Positions 18,267 through 28,752 of a stretch of 64,000 bases of DNA are shown one piece after another. The DNA comes from Calothrix sp. NIES-2098. Its GTDB lineage: Bacteria; Cyanobacteriota; Cyanobacteriia; Cyanobacteriales; Nostocaceae. Position numbers and translations under genes: made by a program. The stretch covers positions 1,052,001 to 1,116,000 of the forward strand of contig AP018172.1 of the NCBI GenBank assembly GCA_002368175.1, written 5' to 3'. Each line of letters begins with the position of its first letter. The stretch's first letter is position 1. The notes beneath the pieces are model-generated. The model did no database searches. It was not told where the DNA came from and saw only the letters and a program-made list of their open reading frames with translations.

Positions 18267-19010
18267 ATGCCAGTATTAACAACTCAGCCAACAAATCAAA
18301 AATTTGTTGATTCAGAAGATAGCGATCGCCAAAAGCACAGCAGCAATAAAGCAATCTTGCAATTGTGTTCTGTGACAAAAACTTATGCCAACGGCTGTCA
18401 TGCTTTGTTGGATATAAACTTAGAAGTAAAAAAGAAAGAATTTTTATTTATTACAGGGCCCAGCGGTTCTGGTAAATCAACTTTATTAAAATTGCTGTAT
18501 GGTCAAGAGTTAGCAAGCCAGGGACAAGTGATTGTAGATGATTGCAACATGGCTGATATGCGAGGCGATCGCTTGTCATTGTTGCGGCGACGTATTGGGA
18601 TCGTGTTTCAAGACTATAAACTGATTCCTCAACGCACAGTAGCAGAAAATGTGACTTTTGTACTGCAAGCTCAAGGCTATACCCGCAAAGAAATTCAACG
18701 TCGTTTAGAACCTACATTAAAGCTGGTGGGTTTGCTTTCTAAAGTTGATTGCTTTCCAGATCAACTTTCTGGTGGAGAGCAACAACGGGTGAGTATTGCT
18801 AGGGCGATCGTTGGAACACCACCACTGCTTTTGGCAGATGAACCCACAGGAAACCTCGATCCTGATAATTCTTGGCAAGTAATACAGATTCTCCAAAAGT
18901 TAAATTCTTTTGGCGCAACAGTAATCGTTACTACCCACGATGAACAATTAGTTCGCAGGTGCAATCATCCCGTAGTACAAGTTCGCAATGGACACCTATC
19001 TCGCAAATAG
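18267..19010 (+). CDS. ftsE: FtsE-type cell-division ABC ATPase
   Basis: A 247-residue ABC ATPase with Walker A GPSGSGKST (64-72), signature LSGGE (167-171) and Walker B LLLADE (187-192) followed by PTGNLDP. The FQDYKLIPQRTVAENV segment is typical of FtsE, which with FtsX regulates septal peptidoglycan hydrolysis. An N-terminal extension of about 28 polar residues precedes the conserved start. No ftsX gene follows; the next gene is on the other strand. FtsX would have to be encoded elsewhere, as often seen in cyanobacteria. No strong ribosome binding site is visible. Confidence 0.82.
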   Translation: MPVLTTQPTNQKFVDSEDSDRQKHSSNKAILQLCSVTKTYANGCHALLDINLEVKKKEFLFITGPSGSGKSTLLKLLYGQELASQGQVIVDDCNMADMRGDRLSLLRRRIGIVFQDYKLIPQRTVAENVTFVLQAQGYTRKEIQRRLEPTLKLVGLLSKVDCFPDQLSGGEQQRVSIARAIVGTPPLLLADEPTGNLDPDNSWQVIQILQKLNSFGATVIVTTHDEQLVRRCNHPVVQVRNGHLSRK

Positions 19011-19170
19011 TAGCAAGATTAATTTAGATGAATCTAAAAAATCAGTTTCTTGTAAATAGGAGCGTATTCATCACATGAATAGGCAATATTACTTAATATG
19101 TAAATTACAGATGCTAGGCATTTTCCCTAACTTCTCTGCTGTAAGTATCATCCATGCTGCTAGGTAATGC

Positions 19171-20637
19171 CTATATCTGTGCTATAAAGGGAGATGCTTG
19201 ACTCTGTATAGAGTTTTGAGATAAATCCAGACTTTCACACCAAATAGAAGCAGACAAGTTTTTTTGGTGAATTGGAATTTCAATCACAAACTCTGCACCT
19301 TTTCCCAGATTAGAGATACAGTACAACGAGCCATTGTGTTTTTCAACTACAATCTGATGACTAATTGACATTCCTAACCCTGTTCCTTTACCAGCAGGTT
19401 TAGTTGTGAAGAAGGGATCGAACAATCGCTTTTGAACTGCTGCTGTGATTCCTGGCCCATTATCAGCAATCCGAATAGCAATGCGATCGCTTCCTATCAT
19501 CTCCGTATGAATCCGAATCGTCGGCGATAGGGTAGAACCAAAACTCTCGGTATTCCCCATTAACTCTTCTAAAGCATCAATTGCATTGCTAAGGATATTC
19601 ATAAATACCTGGTTCATTCTCCCTGCAAAGCACTCAACCAAAGGCAAATTACCATATTCTTTAATTATTTGAATAGCTGGATAGCCTGGTTTCGCCTTCA
19701 AGCGATGGTCAACCATCATCAGTGTACTATTTAACCCTTCGTGAATATCTACTGTTTTGACTTCAGCTTCATCATGGCGAGAGAAATTGCGGAAAGATTG
19801 AACTATTTCCTGAATCCTTTGAGTTCCAACTGCCATCGAAGAGACGATTTTTGGTAAATCTAATCTGAGAAACTCAAGATCGATTTGCTTGATTTTATTC
19901 ACTATCTCTAGAGTGGGATGAGGAAAGTGAGTCTGGTAGAGGTTGATTAGTTCTAACAAATCTCTAATATAGCAACTGGCATGTTCAAGATTGCCATGTA
20001 TAAAGTTAACTGGATTATTAATTTCGTGTGCCACACCTGCAACTAACTGACCTAGTGTAGTTAATTTTTCTGTCTCTATTAGCTTAACTTGAGCTTTTTG
20101 TAAATTATGCAGTGCTTGAGATAGCTCTTTTGTCCTTTCTGCTACTCTTTGCTCTAATTCTTGAGTAAGTTTCTGTAACGCCAATTCGGCCGTAACTCGT
20201 TCTTCAATTTCTTCTTGAAGAAGTGCATTTTGTTTCTCTAAAGCTCTACTAATATTTTGCAGCTTTAGATGAATTTGAATCCGGGCTAATGCCTCTGCTT
20301 GCTGAAACGGCTTAGTAATATAATCAACAGCACCTAAAGAAAGGCCTTTAACCTTATCTATTGTATCAGCAAGGGCAGTCATAAAAATTATCGGAATATG
20401 TTGAGTTTTCGGATTTGCTTTTAATCGAGAGCATGTTTCAAATCCGTCAATTCCTGGCATCATTACATCTAACAAAATCAGTTCTGGTGGATCGTATTCA
20501 ACTTGCTTAATCGCACCTTCTCCTGTAGTCGCAACTGCCACATCAAACCCTGCCTCTGTTAGGGCTTCTGAAAGGACTTCTAAGTTTGTAGGAGTATCGT
20601 CAACGATTAATATTAAATTGGTCTCTAAATTTTGCAT
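19171..20637 (-). CDS. Receiver-linked histidine kinase (REC-coiled coil-HisKA-HATPase)
   Basis: A 488-residue cytoplasmic kinase. The receiver domain (7-125) has D57 in LLDVMMPGIDG and K in YITKPF. A coiled coil (about 128-190) leads to the phosphoacceptor H204 in GVAHEINNP, then the N-box NILSNAIDALEEL, G1 DNGPGI and G2 GTGLGMSI. This layout (receiver first, then kinase) is typical of cyanobacterial phosphorelay proteins that take phosphate from an upstream hybrid kinase. The membrane hybrid kinase at 20800 on the same strand, 160 bases upstream in the direction of transcription, is the natural partner. Confidence 0.9.
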   Translation of the reverse strand: MQNLETNLILIVDDTPTNLEVLSEALTEAGFDVAVATTGEGAIKQVEYDPPELILLDVMMPGIDGFETCSRLKANPKTQHIPIIFMTALADTIDKVKGLSLGAVDYITKPFQQAEALARIQIHLKLQNISRALEKQNALLQEEIEERVTAELALQKLTQELEQRVAERTKELSQALHNLQKAQVKLIETEKLTTLGQLVAGVAHEINNPVNFIHGNLEHASCYIRDLLELINLYQTHFPHPTLEIVNKIKQIDLEFLRLDLPKIVSSMAVGTQRIQEIVQSFRNFSRHDEAEVKTVDIHEGLNSTLMMVDHRLKAKPGYPAIQIIKEYGNLPLVECFAGRMNQVFMNILSNAIDALEELMGNTESFGSTLSPTIRIHTEMIGSDRIAIRIADNGPGITAAVQKRLFDPFFTTKPAGKGTGLGMSISHQIVVEKHNGSLYCISNLGKGAEFVIEIPIHQKNLSASIWCESLDLSQNSIQSQASPFIAQI

Positions 20638-20799
20638 TTTTTAAACTTGCTATTTAAATAATTAATGCTAACTCAATAATTTTTATACTAAAAATCTGAG
20701 GAAATTATGAAGATACTGCCGATTTTAGCAATCACTAATATTGTAAATACGAACTTAATAAAAGTAGATAAAAACAAGCGCAATTTATACATATACACT

Positions 20800-23466
20800 T
20801 TAATTTTTTATATATTTCTCTAGAATTAATTGAATTTTTTCTATTTGAAAACTTTGAGCTAACTCTTGAATTTCTTGAATAAACGGTTTAAAAGCTATAT
20901 CCTTCTCCTCTAGTTTATTTAATTGATTTTGTATCGCTTTAATTCGACCTTTTAAAGCCAACTCATATAAATATTGTAGTTCCTCAATTGGAGGAATAAC
21001 TATTTCTTTTGTTATCGCAAACATTGTTGAATTAACATCATAAATCCATTCTAAATTTAGATGCTTCTGTAATTTTTCAAATAGCTCATATGCTTGCACA
21101 GGTTTAGGCAGAAAATCATCACCGCCAGCATCTAAACTCCTCTGCTTATCAGAGTCAAACACACTTGCTGATGATACAATTATCTTTAAATCTTCGCCCT
21201 TTAGAGAGTTGCGCAAATTTTGTATCATATCCAATCCATTCATGACTGGCATATTAATATCAGTAATTATCAAATCAGGTACAAAGTTAGCAATTTTCAA
21301 TAGTGCTTCTTGACCATCTTCCGCCTCTACAATTTCAAAGCCAATGGGTTCCAATAGATTAACTAATACAGAGCGATTTTCCCACCGATCGTCTACTACA
21401 AGAATTGTTCTTTTTTCACCTTTAAAACTAAGAATTGTTCCTTGTTGAGAAACTTTAGATTTATCTACCCATTCTATTGCTTCAGGAACTTCTACATCAA
21501 ACCAGAAGATACTACCTTTGTCTGGTTGGCTTTTTACTTCTATAGTTCCACCCATCATAGCAACAATTTTCTGACTGATAGCTAACCCTAATCCCGTTCC
21601 TTCTGATTGTTTTTTTACATTACCTGCCTGCTCAAAAGGTAAAAATATTTTTTCTAATTGTTCGCTAGTCATACCTACACCAGTATCTTCTACTACGAAG
21701 CGAATGTGGTACGTTGATGGTTGGTTTTTTAAACGATTTTTGCTATGTTGAAACTTGACTCTAAATGTAACATTACCTTTTTCAGTAAACTTGATCGCAT
21801 TGCCTAGTAAATTAATTAAAACCTGGCGCAAGCGTTTTTCATCAGCTTGAATACCAATTGGCAGTTGCTCATCAGGTTGATAAACAAAGTTAATACCCTT
21901 TTGTTCGGCTTTAATTCGGCAAATTTCCAAAACTGCCTGGAGAAAAGAAGGAAAATGAAAACTTGTAGGATACAATTCCATTTTCTGAGCTTCGATTTTG
22001 GAGAGATCGAGAATATCATTAATTAGGGTAAGCAGGTGTGAGGCACATTGATTAATAATATTGATGCCTTTCTGCTGTTTCTCCGTCATATTTTTTGAGG
22101 CTTGCAGAATTTGTGCATAGCCTAAAATTCCATTTAGAGGCGTGCGTAGCTCATGGCTCATGTTAGCAAGGAATTCACTCTTAGCTCGATTGGCACTATC
22201 AGCTAATTCTTTGGCTTCCTTCAGCTCAACTGTACGTTCCTCAACTCGGAATTCTAAGTCCTCAAATGACTCTTTTAATTGAACTGTCATTTGCTTAAAA
22301 GACTGCGCCAAAATTTCTATTTCATCAGAATCCTGGGACTCAAAATTTTGAACTTTGTAATTATTAGCAGCCACTGTACCATTTTGTCCTAAACGAATTG
22401 CCCTTTGGACATCAGCTTCTGCTAACTTCCGGCACTCTTCAAGAATGGGTTGCAAACGTTTATTGAGTTGGCGGATAAATAAAGTGACTACTAGCGCTAA
22501 CACCATACCAGCACCTAAAGCACCCCCAACTGCAATAGATAATACTGGTACTAACACAACTGACTGGGGTACTACTGCTAGCATTAACCAGTTTGTTCCT
22601 TTCACCTTTTGAAATACCCAATATTTACCCTTTGCCTGAACAAATCCATCATCATCAGTTTCAATCTTCTGCCAGATATCTCTCAACTCTGGTATGTCTT
22701 TATAAGTTGCCAATGACTTAGCTTTTTCTGGTTCTGGAGGATATGCCAACAAATTTCCGTGTTCGCTTAAAATAACAAAATAACCGCCTCCTTTGGTCAC
22801 AGGCACTCTTACTTTTTCACCTATAGCTGTTACATTTATATCTAAACCCGTCACACCAATTAAATTTTTACGATCGTCAATAATAGGGCCTGTGTAAGTT
22901 GTTAAAGTCAGCCCATACCATTTATAAGGCTCATACCAGATATCTTTTCTTGCTTTTACAACTGTCTGAAAATAAATTTGTTTGGGGTAGTTATCTTCCT
23001 TAAAAAGTTCTGCATAACGGATATGATCGTAAGGCTTTGATAAAACTTTGCCTATCTGACCAGGAGTTTTTTGATCGATAAGAAAGTATGGCCAATACCA
23101 TTCACTATTTGGCACAAGTTGGTAAGGCATTTGCCCAATACCAAGGCCCATTGTTAGAGGTGAACGTTCTTGGAAAATATCAAAAACTAATTGTTTATAG
23201 GTTTGTGGATCTTTAACTCCTTGATGCTGCATAGTTTTAACCGCAGCAGATAAGTTACGCATGGACTGTTCTACTCTAGCCAACGATCCTTCAACTGACT
23301 TAACTTGTGTACTCAAATTACCTTTAATTTCATCCTTAGCTCGGCTTTCTAGTGCTTGATAGAAGAAGTAGGACATACTACCTAATCCTACTAAGGCACC
23401 ACTCAATACGTAGAAAAATAGCCTAGAACCAATAGAGTTATGTATGATTTTTTTCTTAATGGTCAT
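20800..23466 (-). CDS. Membrane hybrid sensor histidine kinase with dCache sensor
   Basis: An 888-residue protein. TM1 is at about 16-36 and TM2 at 302-331. Between them lies a double-Cache extracellular sensor (about 40-300; WYEPYKWYG and GLDINV are typical). A HAMP segment (332-400) and coiled coil precede HisKA with H438 (SHELRTPLNGILGY), then HATPase (N-box NLLGNAIKF, G1 EDTGVGM, G2 GTGLGLAI). The receiver (about 688-800) has D736 in TDINMP. A helical C-terminal tail (825-888) could be a phosphotransfer-like or dimer segment. It probably senses a small extracellular molecule. It is followed by the receiver-kinase gene and preceded by the NRPS gene on the same strand. Confidence 0.92.
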   Translation of the reverse strand: MTIKKKIIHNSIGSRLFFYVLSGALVGLGSMSYFFYQALESRAKDEIKGNLSTQVKSVEGSLARVEQSMRNLSAAVKTMQHQGVKDPQTYKQLVFDIFQERSPLTMGLGIGQMPYQLVPNSEWYWPYFLIDQKTPGQIGKVLSKPYDHIRYAELFKEDNYPKQIYFQTVVKARKDIWYEPYKWYGLTLTTYTGPIIDDRKNLIGVTGLDINVTAIGEKVRVPVTKGGGYFVILSEHGNLLAYPPEPEKAKSLATYKDIPELRDIWQKIETDDDGFVQAKGKYWVFQKVKGTNWLMLAVVPQSVVLVPVLSIAVGGALGAGMVLALVVTLFIRQLNKRLQPILEECRKLAEADVQRAIRLGQNGTVAANNYKVQNFESQDSDEIEILAQSFKQMTVQLKESFEDLEFRVEERTVELKEAKELADSANRAKSEFLANMSHELRTPLNGILGYAQILQASKNMTEKQQKGINIINQCASHLLTLINDILDLSKIEAQKMELYPTSFHFPSFLQAVLEICRIKAEQKGINFVYQPDEQLPIGIQADEKRLRQVLINLLGNAIKFTEKGNVTFRVKFQHSKNRLKNQPSTYHIRFVVEDTGVGMTSEQLEKIFLPFEQAGNVKKQSEGTGLGLAISQKIVAMMGGTIEVKSQPDKGSIFWFDVEVPEAIEWVDKSKVSQQGTILSFKGEKRTILVVDDRWENRSVLVNLLEPIGFEIVEAEDGQEALLKIANFVPDLIITDINMPVMNGLDMIQNLRNSLKGEDLKIIVSSASVFDSDKQRSLDAGGDDFLPKPVQAYELFEKLQKHLNLEWIYDVNSTMFAITKEIVIPPIEELQYLYELALKGRIKAIQNQLNKLEEKDIAFKPFIQEIQELAQSFQIEKIQLILEKYIKN

Positions 23467-23755
23467 AGCTACTACCTTGTTGAAGCTGCATGATCTTGCT
23501 TGCTGATATTTACTCAGTTCTTATAATTAAGACTTCCCCGATAACTGAGTAGAATAACAATTGCGAGATAATTTTTAAGAGAAGTCTAAAATCGCTTAAT
23601 CTGCTACATCTTAGGAGAGAATGTCTTAGATAATTGTTCGCTTAACTTCCGTACTACAAATCAAAACTTACTGGTTTCTAATTTCCAGATCAATAATTGT
23701 AGAAATTATTGCTGAAAACTTGAGAATGCAATTGTAGAAGAATTAGGAGTATTAC

Positions 23756-26700
23756 CTATCCTACTTTCATTATCCGATTGGCTTGCTGTTTCCACAATTC
23801 CTGTACTGCTGATTTATCGTCTTCATTACTGCTAATAGCAGGTTGCAAAAAACCACTTTCTATGAAGTACGAAAAGTAAGTACTCAAAAGCTTGCTATCA
23901 GCATGGGGGCAGACGATAGAAGTCTTTTGCATACCCATTAGGGTATTTTGACAGTCAAAAGCTTGAGAAGTTAGCAGAAATGTTTCCCAATAGGTCATCT
24001 GGGTTTGAGTATGCTTTTCGGTAAACAACGATCTAATTGGGATCAAAACATTGTCTTGAGATTTATTCAGTTGAAGTAACTCTGCTTGCCATTTTTCATA
24101 TGGTAGTACTTGCAATGAGTAGCCTGAATTGCAGATTTCATTCACAAGCTGCTTCCAAGGCAATGGATGAGAGTTGACAATATGGAAGGCTTTCCCTAAA
24201 GATTCTCGTTGTTTTGATAGATGTACTATTGCTTTACTGGCGTAGTCTATAGGTGTTATATTGACCGATTTATCCAGATCTGGTGCAGTTCCCATTTGGA
24301 TCATACCTTTGATGATTCTGGCCATCAGGTCGTTTGTGTGATAGGCACCTGTTTGACTATCACCTGAAATCATTCCTGGTCTATAGATGCAAACAGGAAT
24401 TCCCCGATATTGGGCTGCGATGACTAGCTGTTCAGCAACCCATTTAGTTTGTGTATAACCCCTGGTTAGCTCTCCACCATGTACCAAACGCTCATTTTCT
24501 CGAATCACCTTTCTCTGATGAAAGATGAGAGGCTTAAGTACATCAATAGTCGAGATAAAGTGAACAGGAGTGACTTTTCCCTGAGAAGCTAATCTTAAAA
24601 TTTCTTGGGTTCCTAATACATTGGTAGATTGCAATGCTCTGTAAGGATAAACTAGGTTTACAAATGCCCCAGCATGATAAATTAGATTGAGCTTACTAGC
24701 TAAATCTTTAAATTTTTCGTCAGTTAATCCTAATAGTGGCTTTGATAAATCTCCTACTATAGGAACTATTCTAGAACTTAACTTATCGCTCCAAAGCATA
24801 TAACTTTCTAGATTGATTTTAATTTTTTGCCTACCATCTTCAATATTAGAAGCGCGAACTAGGCAGTAAATATTTGCTGTTGTTTGTTGTGTAAGTTCGT
24901 ACAGAAGAAAGGCACCTAAAAAACCTGTTGCTCCGGTTAAAAAGATATGCTCTGGTTCAGTTGTAAATTCTACGAATTCTTCTTGAGGCTGAATTGTTGG
25001 GTCTAAGATAACTTCACTTTCCCAATCCACCTGAGTTTCTTCTTCTATAAACTTGTCATAGTTAGCGGACTCCAACGTATGAATTGCTTTGATAAATCCA
25101 GCTATTGTTGGCTCCTTGAGAACATAGGACAGAGGTAACTCTATTAGCATCGTTTTTTCTATACGAGACAGCAACTGAACTATTAATAGAGAGTGCCCTC
25201 CGAGATCAAAGAAGTTATCATAGATGCCGATCGGCTCCATGTCTAATACCTCAGACCAAATTTCAGCAAGTTGCTTTTCAAGCAAAGTGGTGGGTGCAAT
25301 GTAGCCCCCCGTGAAAATTGCTCGGTTTTTTTTAGGCTTGGGAAGCGATCGCCGATCTACTTTTCCATTTGGTGTTAGGGGTAGAGTCTCCATCACTACA
25401 AATGCTGAAGGAACCATGTAGTCAGGTAGATTCTCCTTGAGAAAAGCTTGTAAATTGGGAACTAAGTTAATTTTCTCGTTTACTTGTATAGGATTATTAG
25501 CATAGTCATTCCAAGGCTTCAATTCCACTATTTGCTCTGGCAACATCAAAATATCCCTTTGGTCTGTTGCTTCCAATTGACTTTGCAATATTACATCATA
25601 CGTACCAGGATTCCCGTGCTCAGAACAAGTAATATGGGCACCATAAGGAATATATTGACCGATATGCCAAAATTCTTCTGGATGTACCCCATTCTCGTGA
25701 GAAAATTGCTGCAAAGATTGTTGTAACTCTCCTACTGTTTTCGGTTTATTAGTACTAGCTAATAATTCCACTGCTTTTACATCTAGGAAAATCCGGGCAT
25801 CAGGCACATTGGTAATCTTGATAGTTTTTGGTTGTTGCTCTTGGAGTAATTGGCAAATTATTTGAAGTGAGAGATTATGTTGTTGCCAATCCCAGCATAA
25901 CGCCTCTGCGTGCGGATATATATTAGTCTCTATATGAAGAATGACATCGAAGCGAAACTTAATCAGTTCGTTTTGAGATTGACCTCGTTTGAGTAAGGTT
26001 TGAACATGACCGATCCGAGGGATATGTTGCTTTACAGCAGAAAAAAAATCTGGATGAAGTACTAGTTCTCTCTCGTGGAGAATTCGTTCTCTGATTAGCT
26101 GCTGGAGTTGATGGCTGGAAAGAGAAGAAATAGCTTGGCTGAGTTGAACTGCGCTGTGAAAAGTTTCTAGTAGCGGTAAACTACGAACGTCACCAATAAA
26201 AATTTGCCCTCCTGGTTTAATCAACTTGACAATCTTCTCAATGACCTGCAAAAGATAATCCACACTAGGGAAGTACTGAATTACAGAGTTGATAATCACC
26301 GTATCAAAGCTAGCTGGTTCTAATTCTTCAAGTTCATGGGCTGCGCCTTCGGATACCTTGACGTGCGACAAATCTTGCTGAACAGTTCGCAGTTGCTGCT
26401 CTATATGATGGATAGCTTCTGCCGAAATATCAGTACCTACGTAATGACTACAGTGAGGAGCAATGCGAAATAGAAGTAGTCCCTTTCCACATCCAATCTC
26501 TAATACTCGCTGCGGATTTAGAGAGAGAATGCGTTCAACTGTTGTGTCTACCCATTCACGCACCTCATTGGTGGGTATGGGTAGACCAGTAAAACTATCA
26601 TTCCAGCCAGCCCAGTCTTCTGGAGAATTGGTGTAGTTAGCATTCCACACCTTCTTCCATTCCTGAAGTTGCTCAGTAGAACAATGATTGATTGGTTGTG

Positions 26701-28114
26701 ATGACTCCAACTCATCTTGGAGAATTTTAGGAACAACATAAGCGACCAAGCGTTTATTTCCTGGTCGATCTTCTCTAGCAATCACTACTGCTTGTTTCAC
26801 GGCTGGATGTTTGCTAAGAGCTGTCTCAATTTCTCCTAATTCAACTCGAAAGCCACGGATCTTAACTTGATAATCAATCCGGCCCATGAACTCAATATTT
26901 CCATCTGGTAGATAACGAGCCAAATCCCCAGTTTTGTAGAGGCGTGCCCCTGGCTCGTTACTAAAGGGATCGGGAATGAACCTTTCACGGGTTAATTCTG
27001 GACGGTTGAGATACCCCCGTGCAACTCCACCACCACCAATGTATATTTCACCTGGTACACCAACAGGAGCAAGTTTCAGTGGATCGTGCTTGCGGCGTGC
27101 TGGCTCTTGTAGCAAATAAATCTGTGTGTTAGCAATGGGATGACCTAGAGGTACAAAGCTGCTACCAGACTCTACTTTACATAGCATCGACCAGATCGTG
27201 GTTTCCGTAGGCCCATACATATTCCACAAAGAGCCACCCTTTTCCAGCAATTGATGAGCAAGCTCAAGAGTCATGGCTTCGCCACCACACAATATTTTCA
27301 GTTGCTTATTACCTTGCCATCCGGATTCCAGCAAAAGACGCCAAGTTGCTGGGGTAGCTTGGATGATTGTAGCTTCAGATTCAGTCAAAATTTTTGATAA
27401 CTGTTTTCCATCAGCAACTGCTTCACGACTAACCAAGACAATGTGAGCACCTACAATCAGAGGTAAAAAGATTTCTAAAACTGCGATATCAAAAGAAATT
27501 GTCGTAATCGCTAATAAGATATCCTTTTGGGTCAACCCTGGTTCTTGCCGCATAGAACTGAGGAAATTTATGACGGCACGATGGGTAATCTGTACCCCTT
27601 TGGGTTTACCTGTAGAACCTGAAGTATAGATGGTGTAAGCTAAATTTTCGGCAGTTACTTTACTATCGGGATTTTCTTTGCTGTATTGAGTAATCTCTTG
27701 CCAATCAGTATCTATACATACGACCCGTACATTTTCCAGCTTTGGTAATTGCTCGAGCAGATGCTTTTGAGTTACAAGTATTGGCATCTGGGAATCTTCT
27801 AGCATGAATTCTAAGCGTTCTTGGGGATAGCTCGGATCGATGGGTATATAAGCTCCACCAGCTTTGAGTATACCTAGCAACCCTACGAACATTAGAAGCG
27901 ATCGCTCTACACAAAGTCCTACTAATGTCTCCGGTTTAACTCCTAAGGTTCTGAGGTAATGGGCTAGTTGATTAGCTTGTTGATTCAGCTGTTGATATGT
28001 TAATTTTTGCTCTTGAAAAATGACTGCTACAGCATCAGGGGTTTGCGATACCTGAAATTCTACTAATTGATGAATGGAATTACTTTTCAGATCGCAAGGC
28101 ACGGATTTTTCCAT
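23756..28114 (-). CDS. Single-module NRPS: adenylation with embedded methyltransferase, PCP, thioester reductase
   Basis: A 1452-residue enzyme without a condensation domain. The adenylation domain (about 10-460) carries A3 TSGSTGKPKG, A5 YGPTETT and A7 YKTGDLAR; A10 (LPLTPNGKVD) comes only at 911-920. Between A8 and A9, a SAM methyltransferase (about 480-860; motif I VLEIGCGKG at 537-545) is inserted. The carrier domain follows (935-1010, phosphopantetheine Ser975 in LGGHS), then an NAD(P)H thioester-reductase domain (1056-1452; GATGFLG, YTQTK). The specificity residues, aligned by eye to GrsA, read D-I-L-Q-L-G-M-I-W-K, close to the code I remember for glycine. I infer activation and N-methylation of glycine and reductive release. 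No other NRPS, PKS or PPTase gene is in the window. Confidence 0.92.
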   Translation of the reverse strand: MEKSVPCDLKSNSIHQLVEFQVSQTPDAVAVIFQEQKLTYQQLNQQANQLAHYLRTLGVKPETLVGLCVERSLLMFVGLLGILKAGGAYIPIDPSYPQERLEFMLEDSQMPILVTQKHLLEQLPKLENVRVVCIDTDWQEITQYSKENPDSKVTAENLAYTIYTSGSTGKPKGVQITHRAVINFLSSMRQEPGLTQKDILLAITTISFDIAVLEIFLPLIVGAHIVLVSREAVADGKQLSKILTESEATIIQATPATWRLLLESGWQGNKQLKILCGGEAMTLELAHQLLEKGGSLWNMYGPTETTIWSMLCKVESGSSFVPLGHPIANTQIYLLQEPARRKHDPLKLAPVGVPGEIYIGGGGVARGYLNRPELTRERFIPDPFSNEPGARLYKTGDLARYLPDGNIEFMGRIDYQVKIRGFRVELGEIETALSKHPAVKQAVVIAREDRPGNKRLVAYVVPKILQDELESSQPINHCSTEQLQEWKKVWNANYTNSPEDWAGWNDSFTGLPIPTNEVREWVDTTVERILSLNPQRVLEIGCGKGLLLFRIAPHCSHYVGTDISAEAIHHIEQQLRTVQQDLSHVKVSEGAAHELEELEPASFDTVIINSVIQYFPSVDYLLQVIEKIVKLIKPGGQIFIGDVRSLPLLETFHSAVQLSQAISSLSSHQLQQLIRERILHERELVLHPDFFSAVKQHIPRIGHVQTLLKRGQSQNELIKFRFDVILHIETNIYPHAEALCWDWQQHNLSLQIICQLLQEQQPKTIKITNVPDARIFLDVKAVELLASTNKPKTVGELQQSLQQFSHENGVHPEEFWHIGQYIPYGAHITCSEHGNPGTYDVILQSQLEATDQRDILMLPEQIVELKPWNDYANNPIQVNEKINLVPNLQAFLKENLPDYMVPSAFVVMETLPLTPNGKVDRRSLPKPKKNRAIFTGGYIAPTTLLEKQLAEIWSEVLDMEPIGIYDNFFDLGGHSLLIVQLLSRIEKTMLIELPLSYVLKEPTIAGFIKAIHTLESANYDKFIEEETQVDWESEVILDPTIQPQEEFVEFTTEPEHIFLTGATGFLGAFLLYELTQQTTANIYCLVRASNIEDGRQKIKINLESYMLWSDKLSSRIVPIVGDLSKPLLGLTDEKFKDLASKLNLIYHAGAFVNLVYPYRALQSTNVLGTQEILRLASQGKVTPVHFISTIDVLKPLIFHQRKVIRENERLVHGGELTRGYTQTKWVAEQLVIAAQYRGIPVCIYRPGMISGDSQTGAYHTNDLMARIIKGMIQMGTAPDLDKSVNITPIDYASKAIVHLSKQRESLGKAFHIVNSHPLPWKQLVNEICNSGYSLQVLPYEKWQAELLQLNKSQDNVLIPIRSLFTEKHTQTQMTYWETFLLTSQAFDCQNTLMGMQKTSIVCPHADSKLLSTYFSYFIESGFLQPAISSNEDDKSAVQELWKQQANRIMKVG

Positions 28115-28752
28115 ATAACCAAATGTTGAAATAAAGATATTTAGAGTACTCGGTAGTAGACCTTTACAGTCTGTGGTAGTGCATCCTCTAAATTGTTTGC
28201 CGTCTAGTCAATGTTGACTTAGACTCATAGATATGTTTGAAAAATTACATTAGCTTCCTCGATAAAGCATGAGGAAGAATTTTTATTTCTCATGTTATTA
28301 AACAAATTGGCTTGATAGCATGAGTAATGGCACGGGAAATAACATAAAGTGCCTTATTAAAGATTTTTGTCATCCTTTGGTTAATTTTTAAGTGATTACC
28401 CGTTAAATTAAAGCGTTGGTTACAAAAAAAATTTGAAGTTATTAATCGCACTCTTAAAGAATTGATATCGAAATGCCTTGAAAATAGATAGTAATAAAAC
28501 TTCATGAAATTATTATTGATAAATACAAAAAATTTATGTACAACCTGATATTAGAGCCGAGAAAAATTTTCCCTTATTTCACACCGTCTCTCTAGGGAAA
28601 TGGATAAGTAATATGTCATGGTGTGAGGCGATTTAAGAGAGTCCCAGTGAGTAGGGAGAAGGTATTTGGCAACCATCTTTGAAAACAGCAGAAATTCTCA
28701 ATTCTGTTGAATTGAGACAGATTGTTGTTGTTAATTTAAAAACGATATAGCC
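28115..28752. other. Divergent promoter region of the NRPS and psbA genes
   Basis: About 640 AT-rich bases with no convincing gene; a 71-codon frame on the minus strand is low-complexity and lacks a ribosome binding site. The psbA promoter and a long 5' leader, common for this gene, should lie here. I cannot mark the promoter elements with confidence. Confidence 0.45.

Noticed and set aside
28290..28505. 71-codon minus-strand frame upstream of psbA
   Set aside because: Low-complexity, AT-driven residues, no ribosome binding site and no recognisable motif.
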